Below, piece by piece: positions 49,497 to 57,996 of a stretch of DNA of 64,000 bases (positions within the stretch are counted from its first letter, which is position 1; every line of letters begins with the position of its first letter). The translations under genes were made by a program, and so were the position numbers. The DNA comes from Rhodococcoides kroppenstedtii (GTDB lineage: Bacteria > Actinomycetota > Actinomycetes > Mycobacteriales > Mycobacteriaceae), in the NCBI RefSeq assembly GCF_900111805.1, contig NZ_FOJN01000005.1, positions 124,001 through 188,000 on the forward strand. The letters run 5' to 3'. The notes below the pieces were generated by a model. The model was not told the origin of the DNA. It ran no database searches and worked only from the letters and a program-made list of their open reading frames with translations.

Positions 49497-50255
49497 ATGC
49501 CTTTTGTGCAGCGTATCGATAATGGGACCTACCTCACAGTGACCGACGACGACCTCGTCCAGCTCTACGCCTATCCGGCCGAGCTCGATCGTGTGCGCAT
49601 CCGCGTCAACTTCGTCTCGAGCATCGACGGGGCCGTGTCCGTCGACGGACGGAGCGGTGGTCTCGGCACCGACGCCGACCACGCCGTCTTCACCACGTTG
49701 CGCGACCTCGCCGACGCGGTTCTGGTGGGGGCGTCGACGGTGTCCGCCGAGGACTACGGCGGTGTGAAAGTGAGCGACCGGGCCCGAACGGCGCGACGGG
49801 ACCGCGGCCAGGCCGAGGTGCCTCCCGTGGTGATCGTGAGCGGGTCGGCGTCCGTCGAACCGGGCTGGTCGGTGATCACCGACACCGAGGTCCCCCCGGT
49901 CGTCGTCGTCTCCGCCGCGGCCGACGCCGACCGGGTGCGGGCCCTGCGCGACGCGGGCGCCCGGGTCGAGCAGCTGGACGGCGACGTCACGGGCGACGGT
50001 GTGGTCGCCGTGCTCGATCGCCTCGGGCTGCGGCGGGTGCTCTGCGAGGGCGGCCCCGGACTGTTCTCCACCCTGCTCGCGGACGACGTCGTCGACGAGG
50101 TGTGTCTCACCACGAGCCCGGTGGTCACCGCCGGAGACGCCGGGCGCATCGCGACGTCCGAGTCGGCGACGCCCCGGGCGATGAGCCCCGCCCACGTCCT
50201 CCTCGACGACGACGGCACCGTGCTCGTCCGGTGGGTGCGCGACCGCACCCGGTGA
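49497..50255 (+). CDS. RibD C-terminal-like reductase (Rv2671-like dihydrofolate reductase paralogue)
   Basis: A 252-residue RibD/DHFR-fold protein. It has RIRVNFVSSIDGAVSVDGRSGGLG near the start, DLADAVLVGASTVSAEDYGG for NADPH binding and RRVLCEGGPGLFSTLLADDVVDEVCLTTSP near the end. Rv2671 in M. tuberculosis has DHFR activity and can cause para-aminosalicylate resistance when overexpressed, so this protein may reduce dihydrofolate rather than act in riboflavin synthesis. The ATG at 49497 lies only 26 bases from zapE; the in-frame GTG at 49539 behind a GATAAT element is a plausible alternative start. Confidence 0.85.
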   Translation: MPFVQRIDNGTYLTVTDDDLVQLYAYPAELDRVRIRVNFVSSIDGAVSVDGRSGGLGTDADHAVFTTLRDLADAVLVGASTVSAEDYGGVKVSDRARTARRDRGQAEVPPVVIVSGSASVEPGWSVITDTEVPPVVVVSAAADADRVRALRDAGARVEQLDGDVTGDGVVAVLDRLGLRRVLCEGGPGLFSTLLADDVVDEVCLTTSPVVTAGDAGRIATSESATPRAMSPAHVLLDDDGTVLVRWVRDRTR

Positions 50256-50284
50256 TCGGGCGGGTCTCTGGCACGCTGGTGCGC

Positions 50285-51865
50285 ATGCAGACGCGCCGAG
50301 CCGGACGGCTTCCCGCTTCCGTCGGTTCGGTGCTGGTCGCCGCCGTCCTGCTCGGCGCGTGCGGTGCAGGCCCGTCCGCGCGACCGGACGTGGCCGTGGA
50401 CGGCGGGACCGACGGGGGAACGGCCCCCACGTCGTCAGCCGCGCCGGCGGCACCGCCGGCCCTGGAAGCTCCGGTGACCGATCTGAACTGGAGCGACTGC
50501 ACCGCCCGCCTGACCGCGACCGTCGGGGTCACGGCTGCGCCGGACACCGTGGTGGAGTGCGCCACCGTCACGACGCCGATCGACACCGAGGTGGCCTCGG
50601 ACGGCACGTTCGAACTGGCGGTGACACGCGTGCGAACCACCGCCACCCCCGCGGACGCCGTTCCGGTGGTCTACACGTCGGGAACGGATCGACCGTCGTT
50701 CGCCGACGTGGCCGCCCTGGCCGCCCAGCCGGACACCGCACTGCTGGCCACACATCCGGTGGTCGGTGTCGACCGCCGGGGAACGGGCAACTCGGCGCCG
50801 TTCGACTGCTACTCCGGCGCGACGTCCACCCGGAACGCCCTCGTCGACCTCGGGCAGTACTCCCCCGGCGACGATCCCGTCGAGGCCACCGCGGCGCTGG
50901 CCCGTGACGCGACCATCGCCTGTACCGACTTCCTCCAGCCCGACGCGCTGGCGTTCGCGTTGCCGAACACCGCGGACGACCTCGAGGCGCTCCGCCGCGC
51001 CTGGGGTGTCACCACACTCTCTCTCGTGGGGTCGGGCAACGGCGCACTCGTCGCCCTCGCCTACGCCTCGGCCTACGGCGACCACGTCGCGCGCCTCGTG
51101 CTGGACTCCCCCGCGAACGTCGTCACCGACGCCGTGCCGGCGGCCGAGCAGGTGGTCCGTGCGCGCGAGAGCGCGTTGACCGAGTTCGCGACGCGGTGCG
51201 CGGCGCTCGGGTGTTCGTTGGGCGCGGACCCGCGGGCCGCCGTCGTCGACCTGCTCGCGCGGGCAGACGCCGGCGACTTCGCACCGCTGTCCGGCGCCAC
51301 CGTGCGCGACGCCGTCGTCACGCTGCTCTCCTATCCCCGGACCGCCGACGCGGCCGAGCGGGTCCGCACGGCATCGGACACCCTGGCGGCGGCCCGGTCC
51401 GGCGACACGACCGCACTCGCGCGCGAGGTCGATCTGGCGCGGTCCTTCACCGCGACGGACGGCGTGTTCGTCGGCCGCTGCACCGACGGTCAGCAATGGC
51501 CGGGTCCGGACCGCGTGCGCGAGTTGTCGTCGGCGTGGTCGTCGCTCTATCCCGCGTTCGGTGCCGTGGCGGCCCGCTCGCTCCTCGTCTGCTCCGCGTG
51601 GCCGTCGTCGCCGCCCCCGCCGGTGCCGTCGGCGCCGGGCGTTCCGGTGCTGATCCTCAGCGGCCGGGGCGACGCCGTCTCCGGCACCGAGCAGCTGCCG
51701 ACCGTCACCGGCGCCCTCGGGTCGGCCGGGACCCGGACCGCCACCGTGACCTGGGACGGCCTCGGCCACCCCGTGCTGGTGGGCTCGGCCTGCGGGCGCG
51801 CAGCGGTGACGACGTACCTCTCCGCGGGCGACGTGCCGACGGGTGGGAATGCCTGTCCTGCCTGA
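50285..51865 (+). CDS. Alpha/beta hydrolase-fold lipoprotein with altered nucleophile elbow (Rv2672-like)
   Basis: A 526-residue secreted lipoprotein: signal peptide with lipobox LLGAC (C26), then a tripeptidyl-aminopeptidase-like alpha/beta hydrolase domain. VVGVDRRGTGNSAPFDC is the oxyanion region, and VLILSGRGDAV and WDGLGHPVLVGS provide the acid and base, with a TAP-like C-terminus. The nucleophile elbow reads LVGSGNGALVALAYASAYG, where relatives have GxSxG: Ser 250 is one place early and the expected serine position is Gly 251. Catalysis is therefore uncertain. The ATG start is 29 bases after the RibD-like gene. Confidence 0.85.
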   Translation: MQTRRAGRLPASVGSVLVAAVLLGACGAGPSARPDVAVDGGTDGGTAPTSSAAPAAPPALEAPVTDLNWSDCTARLTATVGVTAAPDTVVECATVTTPIDTEVASDGTFELAVTRVRTTATPADAVPVVYTSGTDRPSFADVAALAAQPDTALLATHPVVGVDRRGTGNSAPFDCYSGATSTRNALVDLGQYSPGDDPVEATAALARDATIACTDFLQPDALAFALPNTADDLEALRRAWGVTTLSLVGSGNGALVALAYASAYGDHVARLVLDSPANVVTDAVPAAEQVVRARESALTEFATRCAALGCSLGADPRAAVVDLLARADAGDFAPLSGATVRDAVVTLLSYPRTADAAERVRTASDTLAAARSGDTTALAREVDLARSFTATDGVFVGRCTDGQQWPGPDRVRELSSAWSSLYPAFGAVAARSLLVCSAWPSSPPPPVPSAPGVPVLILSGRGDAVSGTEQLPTVTGALGSAGTRTATVTWDGLGHPVLVGSACGRAAVTTYLSAGDVPTGGNACPA

Positions 51866-51886
51866 CGCTCGCGGTACCGTCCCCTC

Positions 51887-53185
51887 GTGTCTTTCCGTGA
51901 ATCGCCGGTCTCGTCCGCACTGAGTGCCCTCGAACCGAGGACGGGGCGGACCACTGCGCAGGTCCTCACCTACGCCCTCTGGCCCATCGCGATTCTCACC
52001 GCCGTCAACCGGGTGATCGTCAAAGCCGTCAACGGCAACATCACCGACGACTTCCGCCCGGTGTACAACGCCGCACTCGCGTTCCTGAACCGTCGGGAGA
52101 TCTACACGGCGGACTTCGACTCGGTGGATCCCCACTATCTCTACCCGCCCAGCGGCACCCTGCTGATCGCGCCCATCGCGGTCCTCGACCCGGAGAAGGC
52201 CCGCTGGCTGTACATCGGCATCAACGCCGTCGCCGTCGTCGCCGCGCTGTACCTCCTGCTTCGCCTCTTCGATCTGTCGGTCACGTCCGTCGCCGCCCCT
52301 GCGGTTCTTCTGGCGGCGTTCTCGACGGAAACGGTCACCAATACGTTGGTCTTCACCAACATCAACGGGTTGCTCCTGCTCGGCGAGGTGCTCTTCATGA
52401 TGTTCCTGCTGCGGAAGCGGCAGTACTGGGCGGGCGCGGCGATCGGACTGACGATCGCGGTGAAACCCACCCTGGCACCGCTGCTGTTGCTCCCGCTCGT
52501 GCGGAAGGAATGGCGAGTCTTCGTCACCGCGATCGGGGTCCCGGTGGTCCTGACTCTGCTGGCCCTCCCGTTGTCGGTGGACCCGTTCGCCTTCGTCTCG
52601 CACACCGTGCCCTACCTGCTCGAGACGCGGGACTACTTCAACAGCTCGATCGTGGGCAACGGCCTGTACTACGGACTGCCGACCGGACTCGTCGTCGGTC
52701 TGCGGGCCGCGTTCGCGGCCATGGTCGCGGTGTCTCTCTGGCTGCTGTGGAAGTACTACCGCCAGGACGAGCTCTTCTTCGTCGTCACCGCCGGCGGCCT
52801 GCTGCTGGTGGCCTCGTTCCTGCTGGCCTCCCTCGGCCAGATGTACTACTCGATGATGCTGTTCCCGCTGCTGATGTCGGTGGTGCTGCGCAACTCGGTG
52901 ATGCGGAACTGGCCGGCCTGGCTCGCGGCGTACGGGTTCCTCAGCTACGACAGCTGGCTGGTGGGCCGCTTCCCCGAGTTCGGACGCACCCTCGAGTACC
53001 TGCGGGTGACGTGGGGGTGGTCGCTGATCATCGTGGTGATCTTCGCCGTGCTCGTGGGCCGCTACCTCACCGCGAAGCGAGAGAGCCGCCTGGACACCGG
53101 CATCGATCCCGACTTCCTCACCGCTCGGGCGCCCGTGCGCACCCCCTCACCAGCGACGACGGCGCACGCCGCCGAGACGCATTAG
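51887..53185 (+). CDS. aftC: Alpha-(1,3)-arabinofuranosyltransferase AftC
   Basis: A 432-residue GT87-type integral membrane enzyme that branches arabinan of arabinogalactan and lipoarabinomannan, using decaprenyl-phosphoryl arabinose. About ten hydrophobic segments are visible. Characteristic are ITDDFRPVYNAALAFLNRREIYT with the acidic pair near the first extracellular loop, YLYPPSGTLLIAPIAVLDP and GQMYYSMMLFPLLMSVVLRN. The GTG start gives MSFRESP. Together with pimA it marks a mycolata-type envelope. Order RibD-like, hydrolase, aftC, msrB matches Rv2671-Rv2674. Confidence 0.92.
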   Translation: MSFRESPVSSALSALEPRTGRTTAQVLTYALWPIAILTAVNRVIVKAVNGNITDDFRPVYNAALAFLNRREIYTADFDSVDPHYLYPPSGTLLIAPIAVLDPEKARWLYIGINAVAVVAALYLLLRLFDLSVTSVAAPAVLLAAFSTETVTNTLVFTNINGLLLLGEVLFMMFLLRKRQYWAGAAIGLTIAVKPTLAPLLLLPLVRKEWRVFVTAIGVPVVLTLLALPLSVDPFAFVSHTVPYLLETRDYFNSSIVGNGLYYGLPTGLVVGLRAAFAAMVAVSLWLLWKYYRQDELFFVVTAGGLLLVASFLLASLGQMYYSMMLFPLLMSVVLRNSVMRNWPAWLAAYGFLSYDSWLVGRFPEFGRTLEYLRVTWGWSLIIVVIFAVLVGRYLTAKRESRLDTGIDPDFLTARAPVRTPSPATTAHAAETH

Positions 53186-53194
53186 CGTGGTCGC

Positions 53195-53629
53195 ATGACT
53201 TCCGCTCGTGACACGAACACCGATCGACCGGCCTACGACCTCACCGACGAGCAGTGGCGGGACAAGCTGACCGCCGCCGAGTACGCCGTGCTCCGCAAGG
53301 CCGGAACCGAGCGTCCCTACGTCGGCGAGTACACCGACACCACCACCGAGGGCGTGTACCGCTGCCGCGCGTGCGACGCCGAACTGTTCCGCAGCACCAC
53401 CAAGTTCGAGTCCCACTGCGGCTGGCCGTCCTTCTACGACCCGGCCGACACCGACGCCGTCATCCTGCGCGAGGACCGCTCGATGGGCATGAAGCGCGTC
53501 GAGGTGCTGTGCCGCAACTGCCACAGCCACCTCGGGCACGTCTTCGAGGGTGAGGGCTACCCCACCCCGACCGACCAGCGCTACTGCATCAACTCCATCT
53601 CGCTCACCCTGGTGCCGGACGGGAAGTGA
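53195..53629 (+). CDS. msrB: Peptide methionine-R-sulfoxide reductase
   Basis: Repairs oxidised methionine in proteins; 144 residues. The zinc site is CRAC and CRNC (two CxxC), the fold motif TKFESHCGWPSFYDP and the catalytic cysteine lies in DQRYCINSISL. The conserved SHLGHVFEGEGYPTPT is present. The ATG at 53195 follows aftC by 9 bases; co-transcription is likely. Confidence 0.96.
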   Translation: MTSARDTNTDRPAYDLTDEQWRDKLTAAEYAVLRKAGTERPYVGEYTDTTTEGVYRCRACDAELFRSTTKFESHCGWPSFYDPADTDAVILREDRSMGMKRVEVLCRNCHSHLGHVFEGEGYPTPTDQRYCINSISLTLVPDGK

Positions 53630-53665
53630 CACCGCGCACCCACCGGGGCCGCTAGGGTCCCGGGG

Positions 53666-54124
53666 GTGCGTACCTTCACTTCGGCAGACGACATCACCGG
53701 CGCGGTCGGCGAGACCATCGGGACCAGCGACTGGCTCGAGATCACCCAGGAGCGGGTGAACACCTTCGCCGACGCCACGGGCGATCACCAGTGGATCCAC
53801 GTGGACGTCGAGCGGGCCACGAAGGAAAGCCCGTTCGGTGGGCCCATCGCGCACGGCTACCTCACGCTGTCCCTGCTGCCCATGCTGTCCTGGCAGACGT
53901 ACACCGTCGAGAACTCCCGCATGGGTGTGAACTACGGCAGCAACAAGGTTCGCTACGTTCACCCCGTGCCGGTGGGGTCGCGGATCCGGTTGGTCGCCGT
54001 CCTCGGAGCGGCGGACAGTCTGGCCGACGGCGCCGTGCAGATGACGGTGGACTCCACCATCGAGATCGAGGGTGTGGACAAGCCCGCACTCGTCGCGCAG
54101 GTGATCTCGCGCGTCTACTTCTGA
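53666..54124 (+). CDS. MaoC-like (R)-specific enoyl-CoA hydratase family protein
   Basis: A 152-residue single hot-dog protein. The hydratase motif is FADATGDHQWIHVDVERA with the catalytic Asp and His, then GPIAHGYLTLSLLP. The Gly-rich YGSNKVRYVHPVPVGSRI completes the fold. It probably hydrates an enoyl-CoA; the pathway is unknown. The GTG at 53666 is used. Its 3' end overlaps the convergent molybdoenzyme gene by 10 bases. Confidence 0.9.
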   Translation: MRTFTSADDITGAVGETIGTSDWLEITQERVNTFADATGDHQWIHVDVERATKESPFGGPIAHGYLTLSLLPMLSWQTYTVENSRMGVNYGSNKVRYVHPVPVGSRIRLVAVLGAADSLADGAVQMTVDSTIEIEGVDKPALVAQVISRVYF

Positions 54125-56475
54125 GGTCGCTCGGCGAACTCGGGCGGCTGGTGGGCGCGCACGGGAGGCAGTGCGCCCGTCCACTTCTCGATCTCGACGA
54201 GAACGTGCTGCCCGGTGCAGCCTTGCGCCAATGAGCTGGTGCCCCGGTCCTCGGTGAGCACGTTCACGTTGCCGTGCACGCACATCGAGCGCGGGTCCGC
54301 GGGATCGAGGGGGTCGTACCAGGCCCCCGTCGCCAACTGCACCACGCGCGGCCGGAGGCCGTCGTCGACCCGCAGACCCGCCAGGCACGCGCCGCGATCG
54401 TTGAACACCCGCACCACATCACCGTCGGCGAGCCCTCGCGCCCGCGCGTCGTCCGAATGCATGCGGACCGGCTCCCGGCCCTGGACCTTCGAGGCCTGGC
54501 TGACGGCACCGTGGTCGAGCTGGCTGTGCAGGCGAGTTCTCGGTTGATTGGCGACGAGGTGCAGCGGGAAGCGACCGGCACGCTCGCCGTGCAGCCACTC
54601 CTGCGGCTCGTACCACCGGGGATGCCCGGCGCAGTCGTCGTAGCCGAAGCCGTCGATGGTCTCGGAGAAGATCTCGAGCCGGCCGCTCGGCGTCCGGAGT
54701 GGCGCACGCGCGGGGTCGTCCCGAAAGTCCGCGAGCAACGTCAGATCGTCCTCGGTGTCCATTCGGAACGCCCCGTCCCGCCAGAACTCGGCGAACGTCG
54801 GCGGAGTGACCCGGCCGGCGGCGGAGACGAACGCGCGCCAGGGTTTGTAGAGATGCCGCAGCCAGTCCGCGGCGTTGCGGCCCTCCGTGAACTCCTGCTC
54901 GATGCCGAGCTCGCGGGCGAGCAGGGTGAACGTCTCGTAGTCGTCCTTGCTGTCGGCGAACCGGGCCACCGCGGCCGGCATCGCGACCAACCACGGATCG
55001 TTGCGCGTGCAGCTCAGATCGTCTCGCTCGAGCGAGGTGGTCGACGGCACGACGAAGTCCGCGTGCTTGGCCATCGGCGTCCAGAACGGATCGTGGACGA
55101 TCACGGTGTCCGGGCGGCCCAACGCCTCGCGCAGACGACCGAGGTCCTGGTGATGGTGGAAGGGATTGCCGCCTGCCCAGTGGACGAGTCGAATGTCGGG
55201 GAACGTTCGACGCTCGCCGTCGTAGTCGTACGGGGCACCCGGATTCAGCAGCATGTCGGACACGGCCGCGACGGGAATCGACGTCGGCACCCGATTGGTT
55301 CCCTGCGGCAGCGTCGGCAACGGGTACGGCACCGGCCCGATGCCGGGCTCGTTCATCGAGCCGTAGCCGTGGCCGAAACCGGCTCCCGGAACACCGATTC
55401 CGCCGAGCATCGCGGCGAGCGTCATGCCCATCCACGGGGCCTGCTCTCCGTGACGGGTGCGCTGCAGCGAGAACGTCACCGTGATCATCGTGGTGCTGCG
55501 GGCCATGCGGCGCGCGAGATCTCGGGTGACGGACGCGGGGATGCCGGTGAGGGCCTCGGCCCACTCCGGTGACTTCGACATCCCGTCGGTCCGTCCGAGC
55601 AGGTAGTCCTCGAACCGGTCGTAGCCGACGGTGTACCGCTCCAGGAACCGCGTGTCGTGCCATCCGTTGGTCGCCAGGACGTGGGCCAGCGCCATCATGA
55701 GCGCGACGTCCGAGCCGGGCACCGGGGCGAGGCGCTCGGCGGTCCCCTCGAGGTCGTCGGCCAGCGGCGAGATCGACACGATCCGCCCACCGCGCGCTCG
55801 TAGGCGATGCAGGGCGTCGCGCGTCGGATGATGGCTCGTTCCACCGTGATTGACGAAGGTGTTCTTGATCGGCACGCCGCCGAACGCCACCAGCAGATCG
55901 GTGTGCTCGGCAATCACGTCCCAGGACGTGGAGCGGGAGAACATCTTCCAATGGCTGCCCATCACGTGCGGCATCACCACGTTGGTGGCGCCGAGCGAGT
56001 AGTTGCCCACCGAGCGGGTGTAACCGCCGATCGTGTTGAGGAAGCGGTGCACCTGGCTCTGCGCGTGATGGAACCGCCCGGCGCTCCCCCACCCGTAGGA
56101 CCCGCCGTAGATCGCCTCGTTGCCGTGCCGGTCGATGACCCGACGGAGTTCGCCCGCGAGAAGCGGGACGAACTCGTCCCAGTCCATCTCGACGTAGGAG
56201 TCGTTGCCGCGCAACGCCGTCGGGCCCGGTCCGTGCTCGAGCCACCCGCGTCGCACGGCCGGCCGCCGAATACGCGACGGGTGGGTGACCGAGCCGGGGA
56301 CGTTGCCGATCAGCGGGGACGGATCACCGTCCTCCGCGGCGGGCCGCACGGCGACGACGTCGGCGCCGTCGGTGTCGACGGAGAAGCGCCCGTAATGGGC
56401 CATGTGCGGGACGCACCAATCGTTGCTGTGCGGGACGCACCGAGTGTTGCCGTGAGGAATCGAGCGGGCGGTCAC
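54115..56475 (-). CDS. Molybdopterin oxidoreductase, BisC/TorA/DMSO reductase-like, cytoplasmic
   Basis: A 786-residue molybdenum enzyme of the DMSO reductase family using bis-MGD. The molybdenum-coordinating serine lies in SVGNYSLGA; cofactor segments include GGSYGWGSAGRFHHAQSQ, WDVIAEHTDLLVAFGG and the C-terminal HLVANQPRTRLHSQLDHG. No N-terminal 4Fe-4S Cys cluster and no Tat signal are seen, as in biotin sulfoxide reductase BisC. The GTG at 56475 overlaps the HAD stop (GTGA); starting there adds three 8-residue repeats before MAHYGRFSV (ATG at 56403), where similarity to the family begins. No chaperone gene adjoins it. Confidence 0.88.
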   Translation of the reverse strand: MTARSIPHGNTRCVPHSNDWCVPHMAHYGRFSVDTDGADVVAVRPAAEDGDPSPLIGNVPGSVTHPSRIRRPAVRRGWLEHGPGPTALRGNDSYVEMDWDEFVPLLAGELRRVIDRHGNEAIYGGSYGWGSAGRFHHAQSQVHRFLNTIGGYTRSVGNYSLGATNVVMPHVMGSHWKMFSRSTSWDVIAEHTDLLVAFGGVPIKNTFVNHGGTSHHPTRDALHRLRARGGRIVSISPLADDLEGTAERLAPVPGSDVALMMALAHVLATNGWHDTRFLERYTVGYDRFEDYLLGRTDGMSKSPEWAEALTGIPASVTRDLARRMARSTTMITVTFSLQRTRHGEQAPWMGMTLAAMLGGIGVPGAGFGHGYGSMNEPGIGPVPYPLPTLPQGTNRVPTSIPVAAVSDMLLNPGAPYDYDGERRTFPDIRLVHWAGGNPFHHHQDLGRLREALGRPDTVIVHDPFWTPMAKHADFVVPSTTSLERDDLSCTRNDPWLVAMPAAVARFADSKDDYETFTLLARELGIEQEFTEGRNAADWLRHLYKPWRAFVSAAGRVTPPTFAEFWRDGAFRMDTEDDLTLLADFRDDPARAPLRTPSGRLEIFSETIDGFGYDDCAGHPRWYEPQEWLHGERAGRFPLHLVANQPRTRLHSQLDHGAVSQASKVQGREPVRMHSDDARARGLADGDVVRVFNDRGACLAGLRVDDGLRPRVVQLATGAWYDPLDPADPRSMCVHGNVNVLTEDRGTSSLAQGCTGQHVLVEIEKWTGALPPVRAHQPPEFAERPQK
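56404..56475 (-). repeat. Three tandem 24-bp repeats at the 5' end of the molybdoenzyme gene
   Basis: Reading from GTG at 56475, the codons fall into [16 protein letters not shown] and SNDWCVPH before the ATG at 56403. The last two units share the 13-base run GGTGCGTCCCGCA exactly; the first has diverged. The repeat adds Cys and His in a PH-ended unit. It may extend the protein, or lie in the leader if the ATG is the real start. Confidence 0.72.
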
Positions 56476-57170
56476 CGCAGGTCGAGTCCGTGTGCGGCCA
56501 GCACGTCGAGCAACGCGGTCGGGCGGTCGACGGTGGGAAGCGGGTCCACGAGCCCGAAGGCCGCGCCGACGGCGCGAGCGCCGCCGTCGGCCTCCTCGCT
56601 GTCGCCCACCATCAGGGAATGCTCGGCAGGGACGCCGAGATCGCCGAGCGCGGCACGGAAGATGTCGGGGTCCGGTTTGATGGCCCCGACCTCGTAGGAC
56701 AGAACGAAGGACGTGACGGCGCCGTCGACCCCGAGTCGAGCGAACGCCGGGCGGAGGTCGAAGGCGATGTTGCTGACGATCGCGACGGGAATGCCGCGGT
56801 CGGCCAGGCCGCGCAGCACGCGGGCGGTGTCCGGGTAGGGGGTCCACGAGTCCGGGTCGACGACGCGTCCGTACAGCGCTTCGGCGTGCTCGGGCCGATG
56901 GACGCCCGACGCCGCCAGCACGGCCAGGTACGCCGCACGATGCATGGCGGGGTCGAGATCCCGACGTTCCCACGCCCGGTGACCTTCGTCGTCCAACGTG
57001 ACCGTCGCGCCGACGGGTTGGGTGAGCCGGCGCATCAGCTCGGCCTGGTAGTGACCGTCGATCTCCTCGTCGTCGCCGACACGCAAGTCGGCGAACCAGC
57101 TCTCGTCCTCCTCCAGCCGGAAGAGAGTTCCCGAGAAGTCGAAGAGAACGGCGTCGGGCGGGCGCGTCAC
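56472..57170 (-). CDS. HAD-superfamily phosphatase
   Basis: The 232-residue HAD hydrolase has motif [13 protein letters not shown] (the second Asp of DxD is Ser here: DFS), motif [10 protein letters not shown], the lysine of motif III in [12 protein letters not shown] and motif [15 protein letters not shown]. The S in DFSGT is known in some HAD groups and makes the exact reaction uncertain. The GTG start overlaps the hemQ stop and its own end overlaps the molybdoenzyme start, so hemQ, this gene and the molybdoenzyme form one coupled set. Confidence 0.85.
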   Translation of the reverse strand: MTRPPDAVLFDFSGTLFRLEEDESWFADLRVGDDEEIDGHYQAELMRRLTQPVGATVTLDDEGHRAWERRDLDPAMHRAAYLAVLAASGVHRPEHAEALYGRVVDPDSWTPYPDTARVLRGLADRGIPVAIVSNIAFDLRPAFARLGVDGAVTSFVLSYEVGAIKPDPDIFRAALGDLGVPAEHSLMVGDSEEADGGARAVGAAFGLVDPLPTVDRPTALLDVLAAHGLDLR

Positions 57171-57862
57171 GGCAGGGACTCGACCAGCTGTTCGAGGCTC
57201 ACCCGCGGTCCGGAGAAGAACGGAATCTCCTCGCGCACATGGCGTCGGGCCTCGGTGGCACGCAGGTCGCGCATGAGGTCGACGATGCGATCGAGCGCCG
57301 GCGCCTCGAACGCGAGGATCCACTCGTAGTCGCCGAGCGCGAAGGACGGCACGGTGTTGGCGCGGACGTCCTTGTACCCGCGGGCGGCCTTTCCGTGGTC
57401 GGCGAGCATGGTGCGGCGTTCCTCGTCGGGCAGGAGGTACCAGTCGAGGGATCGCACGAACGGGTAGACGCAGATGTAGGCGCCGGGCTCCTCGTTCGCG
57501 ATGAACGCCGGGACGTGCGACTTGTTGAACTCGGCGGGACGGTGCAACGCGGCGTTGCTCCAGAAGGCCGTGCTGGCGCGGCCGAGTCGCGTGGCGCGGC
57601 GGAATCGGGAGTACGCCGACTGCAGGTCCTCGATCTTCTCCGCGTGCCACCAGATCATGAAATCGGCGTCCGCGCGCAGTCCCGACACGTCGTAGATGCC
57701 GCGGACCACGACGTCCGTCTCGGCGAGGTCGTCGAAGAAGGCGCGCGCCTCGTCGAGGGCGGCCGCGCGGTCGTCGCCGAGGGCGCCGGGGGTGGCGGTG
57801 AACACCGAGTGCATCGAGTACCGCAGGGTCGAGTTGAGCTTGTCGAAGTCCAGACGTGCCAT
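57167..57862 (-). CDS. hemQ: Coproheme decarboxylase (chlorite dismutase-like HemQ)
   Basis: A 231-residue enzyme converting coproheme III into haem b by two oxidative decarboxylations. It starts [17 protein letters not shown]; the reactive Tyr is in [18 protein letters not shown] and the proximal His is probably in [14 protein letters not shown], with [12 protein letters not shown] near the end. The ATG at 57862 is chosen over an upstream in-frame ATG that lacks HemQ similarity. With hemE and cgoX nearby, it marks the coproporphyrin-dependent route usual in actinobacteria. Downstream HAD gene overlaps. Confidence 0.95.
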   Translation of the reverse strand: MARLDFDKLNSTLRYSMHSVFTATPGALGDDRAAALDEARAFFDDLAETDVVVRGIYDVSGLRADADFMIWWHAEKIEDLQSAYSRFRRATRLGRASTAFWSNAALHRPAEFNKSHVPAFIANEEPGAYICVYPFVRSLDWYLLPDEERRTMLADHGKAARGYKDVRANTVPSFALGDYEWILAFEAPALDRIVDLMRDLRATEARRHVREEIPFFSGPRVSLEQLVESLP

Positions 57863-57940
57863 GGCCTCATCGTGCCACCCACGGGTCGCGGCGGAACTGT
57901 CAGGAGTGTCACCGACCTGGCCGCCCACTCGCCCCCGCCA

Positions 57941-57959
57941 TGAGGTTAGGCTCCCCTTG
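57941..57959 (+). promoter_or_regulatory. Candidate IdeR/DtxR iron box
   Basis: TGAGGTTAGGCTCCCCTTG matches the 19-bp consensus TTAGGTTAGGCTAACCTAA at 14 positions, with the left half nearly perfect. It lies 38 bases before the GTG of the iron-siderophore binding lipoprotein gene, so iron repression of that gene (and perhaps hemQ on the other side) is plausible. Confidence 0.6.
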
Positions 57960-57996
57960 CCTTGTCCCCGCCTCGTCCCCGATCGTCAGGAGTTCC

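Noticed and set aside
57856..57996. N-terminal extension of the iron-binding lipoprotein from the ATG at 57856
   Set aside because: It overlaps the hemQ start and precedes a clear AGGAG-GTG and signal peptide.
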